This document shows positions 46,467 to 54,826 of a DNA stretch of 64,000 nucleotides, piece by piece. Origin of the DNA: an uncultured Lachnospiraceae bacterium (GTDB taxonomy: Bacteria; Bacillota; Clostridia; Lachnospirales; Lachnospiraceae); assembly GCA_948470335.1 (NCBI GenBank), contig CAOKOL010000008.1, forward strand, positions 48,961 through 112,960, read 5' to 3'. The translations under genes and the position numbers were made by a program. Position 1 is the first letter of the stretch, and the number at the start of each line of letters is the position of its first letter. Under the pieces are notes generated by a model. That model saw only the letters and a program-made list of their open reading frames with translations. It searched no databases and was not told the origin of the DNA.

Positions 46467-48244
46467 TTTTCCACCTCTATATACTGATTTTTATTCTCAT
46501 ACTGTTCCAGTCCGGACAGCCGCCATAGGGTATTTCCTTCAGCGTCCTCCCGCACTTTTTCAAATCCCATCTCCTGATAAAAATTCTTTACCATATTATT
46601 TTTCGCAGTCGGATAATAATACCCGTAAATATGTCCGATATTCCTCTCCCGGCACCGCTTTACCACCCCGTCCATCATCGCCTGCTCCATGCCCCGTTTC
46701 AGAACCCGGCAGCTCATCAGCCAGAGACGGATGTGCAGCGCATCTTTCTGCTGTTCGCCGATCACCACGGACACCACGCCGTTGTCCCCAAACCGGTCCG
46801 TCAGCCGTCCATACAAATCAATAAACCCGTCGTCCTCAGCCATATGGACAATATCCGTCTGGGTACATCGTTTCGTGGTCAGATTAAACTGGTTACTCTT
46901 ATTCGTCAACTGCGTGATCCGGTCATAGAGAACCGGCTCAAAACCCCGGATCACCGCTTTCATCTCCAGTGACTTCAAATATTCTCCATAATCGGCAAAG
47001 CTGGCTTCCAGACCGGCCCGCTTCACATTATCCCTGTACATCTCGTTCCGTTTCCGGTCATCGCCGGAAAATGACGTCACCTCGAAAAATCCCGACCGGT
47101 CGATGGTCTCAATATAATGCTCCACCTGTTCCATTTCCGGTACGGCAACGCCAGGCAGATGCGCCCGCACAATCGCCCGCTCCGCGGGATTGTCATCCAC
47201 AAACACAATACTCTCCGGCAGGATATTCAGCGTCCGGGCAATCTCCAGGATATTCCGGTCTTTGTTCTCCCAGTTGGCCTGAATCACAATAAAATCATCG
47301 GGCTTTAACAGACAGTCGGGATGGTTCAGCCCGGCCAGGGCATTCTCCGGATCATTTTTCGAATTGACATTCAGCAGAATACCCAGCTTTTTTAACGCTT
47401 TCAGATAAGACTGAAACGCTCCGTATACCTGCCCCATGGATGTTTCCGGCCCCATCGTAAGCCCTTCCGGACCGTCATCTCCCACGACGCCGCCCCACAG
47501 CGTATTATCCAGGTCAACGGCCAGTGCTTTCTTATTTTTCCCCAGCATGGACTTGATGATATTCGACAGGTTAAACGCCAGCGCCGGAATCGCCGGAACG
47601 CAGAGGGCATACTTATACATATGCCAGTAAAAGGGATCCGACCATCGCTCCAGTCCGAAACTTGCCGACAGATACAGAATATCCTGAATATAAAAATGGT
47701 CATGGCTTCTGGCATAGTCGTAAAACATCTGATTCAGACTTGTAATAAAATACACCCGGCCTCCCGGATCGCTGGCATCCCGATTGCCCATCAGCCGAAA
47801 ATAGGGCAGCTCAAAATTGTTCTGAATCACCGGACAGCCGAATTTTTCCTCAATAGACTGCCACATCTGGCGATAATAGTCAAATTCCTGCTCCAGAAGC
47901 CTGCGGGTCTGTTCCATGGAATCCCCCGGTTCGGGAAACTGTCGGATATTCCGGCTGCTGGTATGGATGTAGATCAGATCCGGCTGAAAACTGTCAAGCG
48001 CCTGCTCCGGAAACATGGCGTCCTGCCAGAATCTTCCGTACTCTGACTCATAAAACTGCGGCCGAATCCCCTGGTTCAGCAAAAACAGCTCCAACATGGC
48101 AATCACGTCATGAGTCGTAGAACCGCCCAGCACCGCGATTTTCTTCTCCGTAAAAGGTCCCGCCTCCGCAAGCAGCGCCTTTCTGACCGCACGCTTCTTT
48201 TTCAGAAGATATTCGCTGTCAAAAGGATATTCCAGTTCTTTCAT
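46463..48244 (-). CDS. FkbH-like HAD-IIIC protein with GNAT-like C-terminus
   Basis: 593 residues. An N-terminal SGNH-like region (IAVLGGSTTHDVI) is followed by the HAD-IIIC domain with ALAVDLDNTLWGGVVGDDG near residue 240, and a C-terminal acetyltransferase-like domain with NKSNQFNLTTKR, typical of FkbH proteins. FkbH relatives load a three-carbon glyceryl unit onto an ACP. The ACP gene overlapping its end supports that reaction, while the actual unit is not proven. Its start overlaps yggS by four bases. Confidence 0.9.
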   Translation of the reverse strand: MKELEYPFDSEYLLKKKRAVRKALLAEAGPFTEKKIAVLGGSTTHDVIAMLELFLLNQGIRPQFYESEYGRFWQDAMFPEQALDSFQPDLIYIHTSSRNIRQFPEPGDSMEQTRRLLEQEFDYYRQMWQSIEEKFGCPVIQNNFELPYFRLMGNRDASDPGGRVYFITSLNQMFYDYARSHDHFYIQDILYLSASFGLERWSDPFYWHMYKYALCVPAIPALAFNLSNIIKSMLGKNKKALAVDLDNTLWGGVVGDDGPEGLTMGPETSMGQVYGAFQSYLKALKKLGILLNVNSKNDPENALAGLNHPDCLLKPDDFIVIQANWENKDRNILEIARTLNILPESIVFVDDNPAERAIVRAHLPGVAVPEMEQVEHYIETIDRSGFFEVTSFSGDDRKRNEMYRDNVKRAGLEASFADYGEYLKSLEMKAVIRGFEPVLYDRITQLTNKSNQFNLTTKRCTQTDIVHMAEDDGFIDLYGRLTDRFGDNGVVSVVIGEQQKDALHIRLWLMSCRVLKRGMEQAMMDGVVKRCRERNIGHIYGYYYPTAKNNMVKNFYQEMGFEKVREDAEGNTLWRLSGLEQYENKNQYIEVEK

Positions 48245-48969
48245 TGATTGTAATTCCTTCCTCCGAAAATGGCTGTTCCCACCCGGACCATCGTAGCTCC
48301 CTCCTCAACGGCCACCTCAAAATCTCCGGTCATGCCCATGGACAATTCCCGCATCTCCACGCCGGGCAACTCCATAAAACGGATTTCCTCCCGCAGCCGG
48401 AACATTTCCTGAAAATAAGGGCGGCTTTCCTCCGGCTCGGACACAATGGGCGCAACAGCCATCAGTCCTTTGATATGCACCCGTGAAAGCGGCGCAACAG
48501 CCCTGACCAGCCCGACCGCTTCCTCCTTCGCCACACCGGATTTGCTTTCCTCGTCGCCGATATTTACTTCTATTAGTATATCCACATGGCAATCCTTCTT
48601 CGCTGCTTCCTTCTGAATTTCCTCCGCCAGCCGCAGAGAATCCACGGAATGGATCAGACAGGCCTGATCCACCACATATTTTACCTTATTCCGCTGCAAA
48701 TGACCGATCAGATGCCAGTTTATCGCCCCTGCTTCCGGCCGCTCCGTCAGCCCTTTGATTTCTTCCGCCTTTTCGCACAGTTCCTGCACCTTATTCTCGC
48801 CAAAATCCCGTATCCCTGCTTCCATAGCCTCACGAACCATCGAGGCGGGCTTCGTCTTACTGACCGCAATCAACAGCACCTCTTCTCTGGCCCGACCGCT
48901 CCGGTCGCAGGCCGCCTGAATCCGCTTTTCGATCTGCTCCAGATTCTCCCTGATATATGTCTCACTCAT
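48241..48969 (-). CDS. YggS-family PLP-binding protein
   Basis: 242 residues. The PLP lysine lies in LIAVSKTKPA and phosphate contacts in LSMGMTGDFEVAVEEGATMVRVGTAIFG. The family (PLPBP) keeps vitamin B6 and amino acid pools in balance and has no known enzyme activity. First gene of the unit, overlapping the next gene by ATGA. Confidence 0.95.
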   Translation of the reverse strand: MSETYIRENLEQIEKRIQAACDRSGRAREEVLLIAVSKTKPASMVREAMEAGIRDFGENKVQELCEKAEEIKGLTERPEAGAINWHLIGHLQRNKVKYVVDQACLIHSVDSLRLAEEIQKEAAKKDCHVDILIEVNIGDEESKSGVAKEEAVGLVRAVAPLSRVHIKGLMAVAPIVSEPEESRPYFQEMFRLREEIRFMELPGVEMRELSMGMTGDFEVAVEEGATMVRVGTAIFGGRNYNQ

Positions 48970-49050
48970 GAAAGCCTCCTCTTTCCCGTACCGATTTTCT
49001 TACGATATTCCATTATAGCTCGAATGCGGGATTTAATCAAACGATTTTTA

Positions 49051-49093
49051 TGCATTAAAAAAACGAGGTTTTAAACCTCGTTTTTTTAATGCA
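49051..49093. terminator. terminator of tRNA-Leu, 21-bp near-perfect palindrome
   Basis: AACGAGGTTT and AAACCTCGTT form the core, extended by A7/T7 and TGCATT/AATGCA on the outside. The outer TGCA is shared with the tRNA 3' end. The T-run works in both directions. Confidence 0.8.
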
Positions 49094-49172
49094 GGAGATG
49101 GGACTTGAACCCACACGTGCTTCGCACACATGATCCTTAGTCATGCCTGTCTGCCAGTTCCAGCACTCCTGC
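49090..49172 (-). tRNA. tRNA-Leu (anticodon AAG)
   Basis: Acceptor arm GCAGGAG/CTCCTGC with A discriminator, anticodon stem CATGA/TCATG around loop CTAAGGA, a long variable arm with GTGC/GCAC as in class II tRNAs, and T-loop TTCAAGT. CCA is not encoded. The loop places A at position 34, giving AAG, read as CUU or, if deaminated to inosine, CUU/CUC/CUA. Confidence 0.88.
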
Positions 49173-49316
49173 GTCTGGCGGTAAAATCTTACTGTTTTGC
49201 CTCTGCGAATCCCGCCGCAACTGCATCAGCGAGAAATATTATATCATCTTATCTCAGAAAAATCAAGCAGTTTTTCAACAATTTTTCTCGAATTCCCCCG
49301 CAAACAGTTCCCGGCT

Positions 49317-50075
49317 TTACCGTCCCAGTTCACACATCTCAAAACCGCTGAAATATTCCTCCCCGATGGCCGCAATCACCTGAGAACGTTCCATATAATA
49401 AAAGGCTTTCCCATTAAGCGCTTTTATCCGGTTTTCCAGGTTCTTTCCAATCTCGCCGTTCCAGTCAAATTCCAGCGTATCGCCGGCCAGCCGGACCGCT
49501 TCGCCTTCCCCGCTCAGATAAAACACGGAAAACGAATATCGGGAAGCTCCCTCATACAGAATCGGATCGTACTCTACCAGATAGTCTTTCCCATCCTCCT
49601 CATACAGATACAGCCAGCCCCATCCGGCATGACTCTGATCCATCTGTCTCTCATAAACCATTCGGATCTCCCCCGACCGGTCTTTGGCAAACACCGTCAC
49701 GGCAGCCTCCAACGTATAGTCAGACGCATCTCCCCGCGCTTCCAGCACGATCAGATCCTGCTGACCGTCATGAGTCAGATCCGCATAAAACGCCCGGCTT
49801 TCCCCGGCTTCATAGTGATCTCTGTAATAAGCTTCCATGGGCTCCCAGGCTCCGTGTTCAAAACCCCCGGCCGCTTCCGCCGTCCCGGATTTCTCCTCGT
49901 AAGCCTGCGCCTTTGTCTGAGGCTGAACATCATTGTCCCTGGCCACGCTGAAGCTTTCCCCGCCCGGCCGGAAAACCCGCCCCAAAACCATGACCACAAA
50001 GGCAGCGGCGGCAAAACGCAGCAGTCTTCTGTTCCATCTGTTTACGCTATCCTCTGTCCTTCTCTGTCCGCTCAT
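49317..50075 (-). CDS. membrane-anchored extracellular protein of unknown function
   Basis: 252 residues. One TM anchor at about 18-35 is followed by an outside domain with YADLTHDGQQDLIVLEA, a pattern like FG-GAP/VCBS-type Asp-rich turns, and aromatic strands (WGWLYLYEEDGKDYLVEYDP). No enzyme motif is visible. Single gene after a weakly defined A+T-rich upstream region (50076-50270). Confidence 0.75.
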   Translation of the reverse strand: MSGQRRTEDSVNRWNRRLLRFAAAAFVVMVLGRVFRPGGESFSVARDNDVQPQTKAQAYEEKSGTAEAAGGFEHGAWEPMEAYYRDHYEAGESRAFYADLTHDGQQDLIVLEARGDASDYTLEAAVTVFAKDRSGEIRMVYERQMDQSHAGWGWLYLYEEDGKDYLVEYDPILYEGASRYSFSVFYLSGEGEAVRLAGDTLEFDWNGEIGKNLENRIKALNGKAFYYMERSQVIAAIGEEYFSGFEMCELGR

Positions 50076-50270
50076 ACGTCCGCCCCTCTTTCCTTTTGGT
50101 CAAATCCACATACGCCGTATCCGACCGAATCAATTTTCGGTACATTTTGCCGAATCTTCAGTCATATTATTGCATAAAGATATTATTATTCTACAACGAA
50201 AAGGAACAAAAAGCGATTACAAACAGATTAAATAATCTTTACATTTTATTAACTTTTTTATAAGATCTAT

Positions 50271-50831
50271 TTATTTGGACAGATTCCATTCCTCTCTCAG
50301 CAGACCATACATACAGGTATCAACAATCCCTTGATTGTTCCAATCCGCCTGGCGAAGAGTCCCTTCATATTTTAAACCGCATTTCTTCATCACATCTCCC
50401 GAATGGGGATTATTCGGATCATGCCGGGACTCAATCCGGTTCGCCTTTACCTCATCAAAGAAAAAGGGAATGATACTGCGAAAAGCCTCGGTCATGATTC
50501 CGAGACGCCACCATCGGCTTCCGATACAGTAACCGATATGAACTTTATTCGTTCTCTCATCCTGCTCCACAACCGAAATCGACCCCACAGGTTCGCCAAT
50601 CTCCTTTAGCACAATCGCCCACTGATAAAATGACAGGTCCTTATATGACGCAATCCATTCGTCCATGATCCGCTCCGTATCTTTCACGTCATGATAGGTC
50701 GGCCATGTCAGAAATTCCGTTACCCTTTCGTCACTTTCCCAGTTTTTAAACGCCGCAGACACATCCTCTTTAACAAACCGGCGCAAAATGAGCCGTTCTG
50801 TTTCAATCCTGACCGTTCCTTTATGTTCCAT
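50271..50831 (-). CDS. GNAT acetyltransferase, RimJ/RimL type
   Basis: 186 residues from the ATG at 50831, 8 bases after GGAGGAA; a longer frame to 50864 runs into a tRNA terminator. RIETERLILRRF, then the acetyl-CoA region IGYCIGSRWWRLGIMTEAFRS and the ending ESRHDPNNPHSGDVMKKCGL. Substrate unknown. Confidence 0.88.
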   Translation of the reverse strand: MEHKGTVRIETERLILRRFVKEDVSAAFKNWESDERVTEFLTWPTYHDVKDTERIMDEWIASYKDLSFYQWAIVLKEIGEPVGSISVVEQDERTNKVHIGYCIGSRWWRLGIMTEAFRSIIPFFFDEVKANRIESRHDPNNPHSGDVMKKCGLKYEGTLRQADWNNQGIVDTCMYGLLREEWNLSK

Positions 50832-50863
50832 CAAAACGTTCCTCCGTTTCCCCGCATAATGCA

Positions 50864-50907
50864 AAAAACCTTTGAATCCATGTACTGTCAGGAATTCAAA
50901 GGTTTTT
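50864..50907 (-). terminator. terminator of the tRNA-Pro-Glu transcript
   Basis: AAAAACCTTTGAAT (50864-50877) pairs with ATTCAAAGGTTTTT (50894-50907), 14 bp, with a T-run on the minus strand. Confidence 0.8.
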
Positions 50908-50909
50908 CA

Positions 50910-50981
50910 TAGCCCGTAGGGGAATCGAACCCCTGTTTCCGCCGTGAGAGGGCGGCGTCTTAACCGCTTGACCAACGAGCC
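50910..50981 (-). tRNA. tRNA-Glu (anticodon CTC)
   Basis: Acceptor GGCTCGT/ACGGGCT with G-U pairs, anticodon stem CCGCC/GGCGG around CTCTCAC, T-arm AGGGGTTCGATTCCCCT. CCA not encoded. CTC reads GAG; a TTC isoacceptor must exist elsewhere. Confidence 0.9.
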
Positions 50982-50996
50982 ATATTTATTTTATAA

Positions 50997-51070
50997 TCGA
51001 GGCGACAAGATTCGAACTTGCGGCCTCCGCGTCCCGAACACGGCGCTCTACCAAACTGAGCCACGCCTCG
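50997..51070 (-). tRNA. tRNA-Pro (anticodon CGG)
   Basis: Acceptor CGAGGCG/CGCCTCG, D-arm GCTCAGTTTGGTAGAGC, anticodon stem CCGTG/CGCGG around TTCGGGA, T-arm CAAGTTCGAATCTTG. Transcribed before tRNA-Glu with 15 bases between. Confidence 0.92.
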
Positions 51071-51080
51071 ATGCCTGTTT

Positions 51081-51109
51081 AGTATAGTATAAATTGTGCC
51101 AATTGTCAA
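51081..51109 (-). promoter_or_regulatory. promoter of tRNA-Pro-Glu
   Basis: Minus strand TTGACA (51109-51104), 17-base spacer, TATACT (51086-51081), just upstream of tRNA-Pro. Confidence 0.85.
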
Positions 51110-51377
51110 CATTTTTTTGAAAAATTTTTAAAATAAATTTTTCAGCGGCAAAACAGCCTCACCTCCTTTCTTTTGGGGCCGGTTTTTGGGGGCTGCTGCA
51201 CATTCTTTACTTTCAGTATACCCTCACCTGTTTTTTTTAACTTTTTCATATCCTTCCAGTGTCGGCCGGCACCAATTATGTACCAATCAGCACCAAAATA
51301 ATTTTACGCGTATATGATAAAGCACCGTCCAGAAACAAGCTTATTTCCCAACAGCACTTTTGTCCAAAAAGGCCCGA
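51110..51377 (-). other. gap with an orphan ribosome binding site
   Basis: No ordinary gene. On the minus strand GAAAGGAGGT (51170-51161) is a very strong binding site, but the only frames near it are a 14-codon ATG frame ending on it and a 6-codon GTG frame starting in it (51162). These may be tiny coupled peptides or the relic of a type I toxin-like gene. T-rich tracts on the left side could terminate the glycan operon. Confidence 0.3.
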
Positions 51378-52430
51378 TTATTCCAGAAAATTCTTATCCG
51401 CATACACAACCCGGTACTTTTCCCTGTTTTTCTCAAAGAAAAACGTCATCAGCCGTTCCGAAAGGAATCCCGGATACCGGTTCTGATAGCTGTCCTCCCT
51501 CTCCCCTCCATGCTCCGCACAGATAAAGATAATCGGGAAAAGCCACGCACACAAATCATCCAGCACCTTTTTCTTCATAATAAACATATTGCAGGGCGAA
51601 TACAGATTCGTATCAAAAAAAGTCAGCGCTTCCTTATAATCATCCGGATAAATCTTTTTTATGTAATCCATCATAAACTCCCAGTCGGACGCCGTATGCC
51701 GTTCTCTGTAATTCTGCGCGATGCCCGGCGCCACATAAAGGGGCGTCGGCAAAATAACGTCGATCTCCCTCTCCTTCATGTCCGAAAGCCACCGCTCCCC
51801 CAGCAGAAAATGCCTCCGGTAATGCTCCAGGCCTACAACTTCCTGCCGAGCATTCTTCCATATCCAGTATATAGCTGTCAGTTCACAAAACTGCCTGTTC
51901 CTGCCTGAGATCTGATCCCCCGCGTCATCAGCCAGTTCACAGATCCTCTGTTCCGTAAGCGCAGCTCCCACCTGTATTTCTCTTTGATATGCTGACAGCC
52001 CGTATCCCTGCCGCAGCGGTTTGTCAAAAACAGACCTTGCGATATAGATACACGCCGCTTCCTCCGGTCCGTTCAGCTTCGGATACTCCCGGTCTTTCTC
52101 CGCAAAATACAGTTCCAGAAAACGGTTGCGCAACTCTCTGTCAAGTTTTGGCGTAACCGGAATGATCTCTTTCATTCCCATCCGGCGCAGCTTTTCCGTC
52201 AGCCTGCCATGGTATACGCCCCTTGTTCCCAGATACACCGGATAATCCGTCCGAAGCCGTGTGGCTTCGTCAAAATAAAGCACCGGTACTCCATCGATTT
52301 CTTTGCGGTTAACTTCCTCGTTATCATATAAATATGCCGCGATTTTTATATGCGGATTCAGCTTTTTAAGATATACGCCCAATGTCTGCGCTCTGGAATG
52401 GGCGCCGACGATGTAAATGTTTTGTTCCAT
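51378..52430 (-). CDS. DUF4422 glycosyltransferase with N-terminal Rossmann-like module
   Basis: 350 residues from the ATG at 52430 after AAGGGGAG. Residues 1-105 are a Rossmann-like module (YIVGAHSRAQTLGVYLKKL, glycine loop degenerate). The rest is DUF4422 (LTAIYWIWKNARQEVVGLEHYRRHF, TPLYVAPGIAQNY, CNMFIMKKKVLDDL), found in capsule and exopolysaccharide clusters. Last gene of the leftward glycan operon. Confidence 0.88.
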   Translation of the reverse strand: MEQNIYIVGAHSRAQTLGVYLKKLNPHIKIAAYLYDNEEVNRKEIDGVPVLYFDEATRLRTDYPVYLGTRGVYHGRLTEKLRRMGMKEIIPVTPKLDRELRNRFLELYFAEKDREYPKLNGPEEAACIYIARSVFDKPLRQGYGLSAYQREIQVGAALTEQRICELADDAGDQISGRNRQFCELTAIYWIWKNARQEVVGLEHYRRHFLLGERWLSDMKEREIDVILPTPLYVAPGIAQNYRERHTASDWEFMMDYIKKIYPDDYKEALTFFDTNLYSPCNMFIMKKKVLDDLCAWLFPIIFICAEHGGEREDSYQNRYPGFLSERLMTFFFEKNREKYRVVYADKNFLE

Positions 52431-52479
52431 TTTCTCCCCTTTCCCGGCACAAACCGGCCCTGCCGGGCACCTTTGAAAA

Positions 52480-53598
52480 TCACCTTCCGTAAAGCTCCTC
52501 CAGCCGCCTGGCGGCAAGCCGGATATCATACCCCGCCCCGGCTATTTTTTCATCCTGCCTGTCCCTGTGCATATCTATCCTGCTTCCCGCCAGTTCTTCC
52601 ACCCAGCACTCTTCCTCCAATGGAAGAAATGTTACCAGATCCGTGATCCGAACCTCTTTTGTCACATGTTCGGAAATCAGGCACCTTAACCCCGCCGCCT
52701 GTGCCTCTATTGCAGAAATCGGAAGTCCCTCGAAACGGGAAGGAAGACAGAATACATCCATAGCCTGAAGATAATCCTCCACATGATTATTCCATTCCAG
52801 GCACAGCACACTGTTTCCGATCCCAAGCCGTCTGACCAAAGCCCTCAGTTCTTTCAGAAGCTCCCCTTCCCCCAGACAGAGCAGGAACAGAGAATGGTTG
52901 TGGGCATATGCCTTCGCAAAAGCCCTGATCAGAAACTCCTGATTTTTCTGGTAACTGTATCTTCCCACATTCCCGATTACAATCCTGTTTTCCAGATTTA
53001 AGTGCACGCGGATTTCCTGTCTTTTTCCCGGCCGGAAATGATATCTGCTGACATCTATTGCATTCGGCAGTATCCGGACCTGCTCTCTCGGAATCGCAGG
53101 TCCAAACAGCCAATCAGCCGCCAGAGCGGAACAGGCGCAGACATCCGTGGCATATTTCATGGAAAACTGACTCTTATACCATTCATGCTCCTCTATTTGC
53201 TTTTCCCGTTCTTTGCCATCCGCCACATCTATCCCTGTGCTATGGGAATGGACAATCACCTTTCCCACTCCCATCTCCATAGCAATCTCCTCAATTAAAA
53301 ACCCACGCCATGAGCTGGTATGGAGATGTATGGCATCATATCCCTGACTTAAAACATACTCAACTTCCTGCCGCAGCCCCTCCCGACTGTCCCTCTGCCT
53401 GTTATGTAATGTGTATACCGAAAATCCATACTGACGATACTCATCTGTTAACTGTAATTCCTCTGCGCCTTTCGTCAAAAACGCAAACTGGTACTTCCGC
53501 ATATCCATATGGCGCATATGATTAAAAATGTAATGGTATACCCCGTTATTGATGTCCGGTGGGGTCATATGTAATACTTTGATTTTATTTTCCGCCAT
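52480..53598 (-). CDS. glycosyltransferase family 1 (GT-B)
   Basis: 372 residues. N-terminal VLHMTPPDINNGVYHYIFNHM and C-terminal nucleotide-sugar domain VIGNVGRYSYQKNQEFLIRAF ... VFCLPSRFEGLPISAIEAQA with the EX7E motif. It adds a hexose-type sugar from an NDP donor in the cytoplasm. The only protein of the operon without an added Rossmann-like module. Confidence 0.93.
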   Translation of the reverse strand: MAENKIKVLHMTPPDINNGVYHYIFNHMRHMDMRKYQFAFLTKGAEELQLTDEYRQYGFSVYTLHNRQRDSREGLRQEVEYVLSQGYDAIHLHTSSWRGFLIEEIAMEMGVGKVIVHSHSTGIDVADGKEREKQIEEHEWYKSQFSMKYATDVCACSALAADWLFGPAIPREQVRILPNAIDVSRYHFRPGKRQEIRVHLNLENRIVIGNVGRYSYQKNQEFLIRAFAKAYAHNHSLFLLCLGEGELLKELRALVRRLGIGNSVLCLEWNNHVEDYLQAMDVFCLPSRFEGLPISAIEAQAAGLRCLISEHVTKEVRITDLVTFLPLEEECWVEELAGSRIDMHRDRQDEKIAGAGYDIRLAARRLEELYGR

Positions 53599-53616
53599 CT
53601 ATTTTTCAATTACTCC

Positions 53617-54816
53617 TTAACCAATAAAGCTTGCATTCTCCAGCAATTTCAAAAATACGCTGCTGTTTAAAGCCAATTGCTCCATCAGCTTATCAACAAA
53701 TCTCGTCAACACAATATTCTCACTACACAAATCAAAAAAATCGCCCAATCCGAAATCTCTTTTCTTTATGATCTCCACGCTTACATTCTGGCATTCCCTC
53801 ACATGAACAGACTGATCATATCTCACATGAATTTCCGCATAATCTTTTAATTTTTCCGTGACATTTACCGCATTCTCTTTGTTCCATATCAAGAAATTCT
53901 TATCACAACAATCAATATTCCATTTGTGCAATCCGGACCAGTTCTCGTAAACCGCCTCCGCCCTCCGGTGGCTCATGTACATACAGCCATCTACCTTCAA
54001 AACATATAAGCATTCAATAAGACTCCGCCACGGATCAATACAATGATCCAGCGCATTCTCCACAATAATATAATCCGCATAATTTCTGCCAAATGTATTG
54101 CCCAAAAATTCAAACAGACCTAAATGACACTCATAATCCTTTTTATACCCATCCTGTATCCTGCCATTTATAACATTATAAAAATGAGCCAAGGCATCTA
54201 CTGGAACCAGATTTATCGTATCCCCGCCATCCAATCGCTCTCCATATTTTGAAACCAATCCACAACCGATATCCATAACAATTTCATTGTTTTTTACCTT
54301 TTTTTTAATATCCTTATGCGTAAATCTGTCATTTTCCCTGCACATGGTATGATACCCATGACTTTTTCCCTTTACATCTACAACATCTCTTACCCAATAT
54401 TCAATTTCACTTCCCAGATTATCAAGCCAAACCGGAATATATTTTTCTAAATCCACCTCCCATTTGAAGATCGTGTTTTGATGACATGCTTTAAGAAGCC
54501 TGTTCTCATAAATATCCTGAATATCATGACCTGTTTTTATTTTTACATTTCTACCAAAGTAATCCTGAACGGTTTTCCGCACTTCTTCTACAACTTTAAA
54601 ATCAAATATCCCAATAATCATTGTCAGTTCCCGATCTGCCTGACACAGTTCCGCTGCTTTTTCTATGGAAACAACTTTATATCTATCTATTTCTTTCCCT
54701 TCCAGTTCCGTATTTCTGTCGCAAAATGCAAGAATTGTGTATTTTTCACTGTTTAGCATTGGAATTAGCCGTCTACCATAATCCCCCGCTCCCCAAACAA
54801 TGCATTTCTTTTCCAT
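53617..54816 (-). CDS. SAM-dependent methyltransferase with N-terminal Rossmann-like module
   Basis: 399 residues. Residues 1-110 form the shared module (CIVWGAGDYGRRLIPMLN, then a CDRN acidic loop and IIGIFDF). A class I methyltransferase-like domain follows with IVMDIGCGLVSKYGERL near residue 185 and YIIVENALDHCIDPWRSL. Substrate probably a sugar of the glycan. 18 bases before the GT1 gene. Confidence 0.82.
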   Translation of the reverse strand: MEKKCIVWGAGDYGRRLIPMLNSEKYTILAFCDRNTELEGKEIDRYKVVSIEKAAELCQADRELTMIIGIFDFKVVEEVRKTVQDYFGRNVKIKTGHDIQDIYENRLLKACHQNTIFKWEVDLEKYIPVWLDNLGSEIEYWVRDVVDVKGKSHGYHTMCRENDRFTHKDIKKKVKNNEIVMDIGCGLVSKYGERLDGGDTINLVPVDALAHFYNVINGRIQDGYKKDYECHLGLFEFLGNTFGRNYADYIIVENALDHCIDPWRSLIECLYVLKVDGCMYMSHRRAEAVYENWSGLHKWNIDCCDKNFLIWNKENAVNVTEKLKDYAEIHVRYDQSVHVRECQNVSVEIIKKRDFGLGDFFDLCSENIVLTRFVDKLMEQLALNSSVFLKLLENASFIG

Positions 54817-54826
54817 TCTTTATCTC

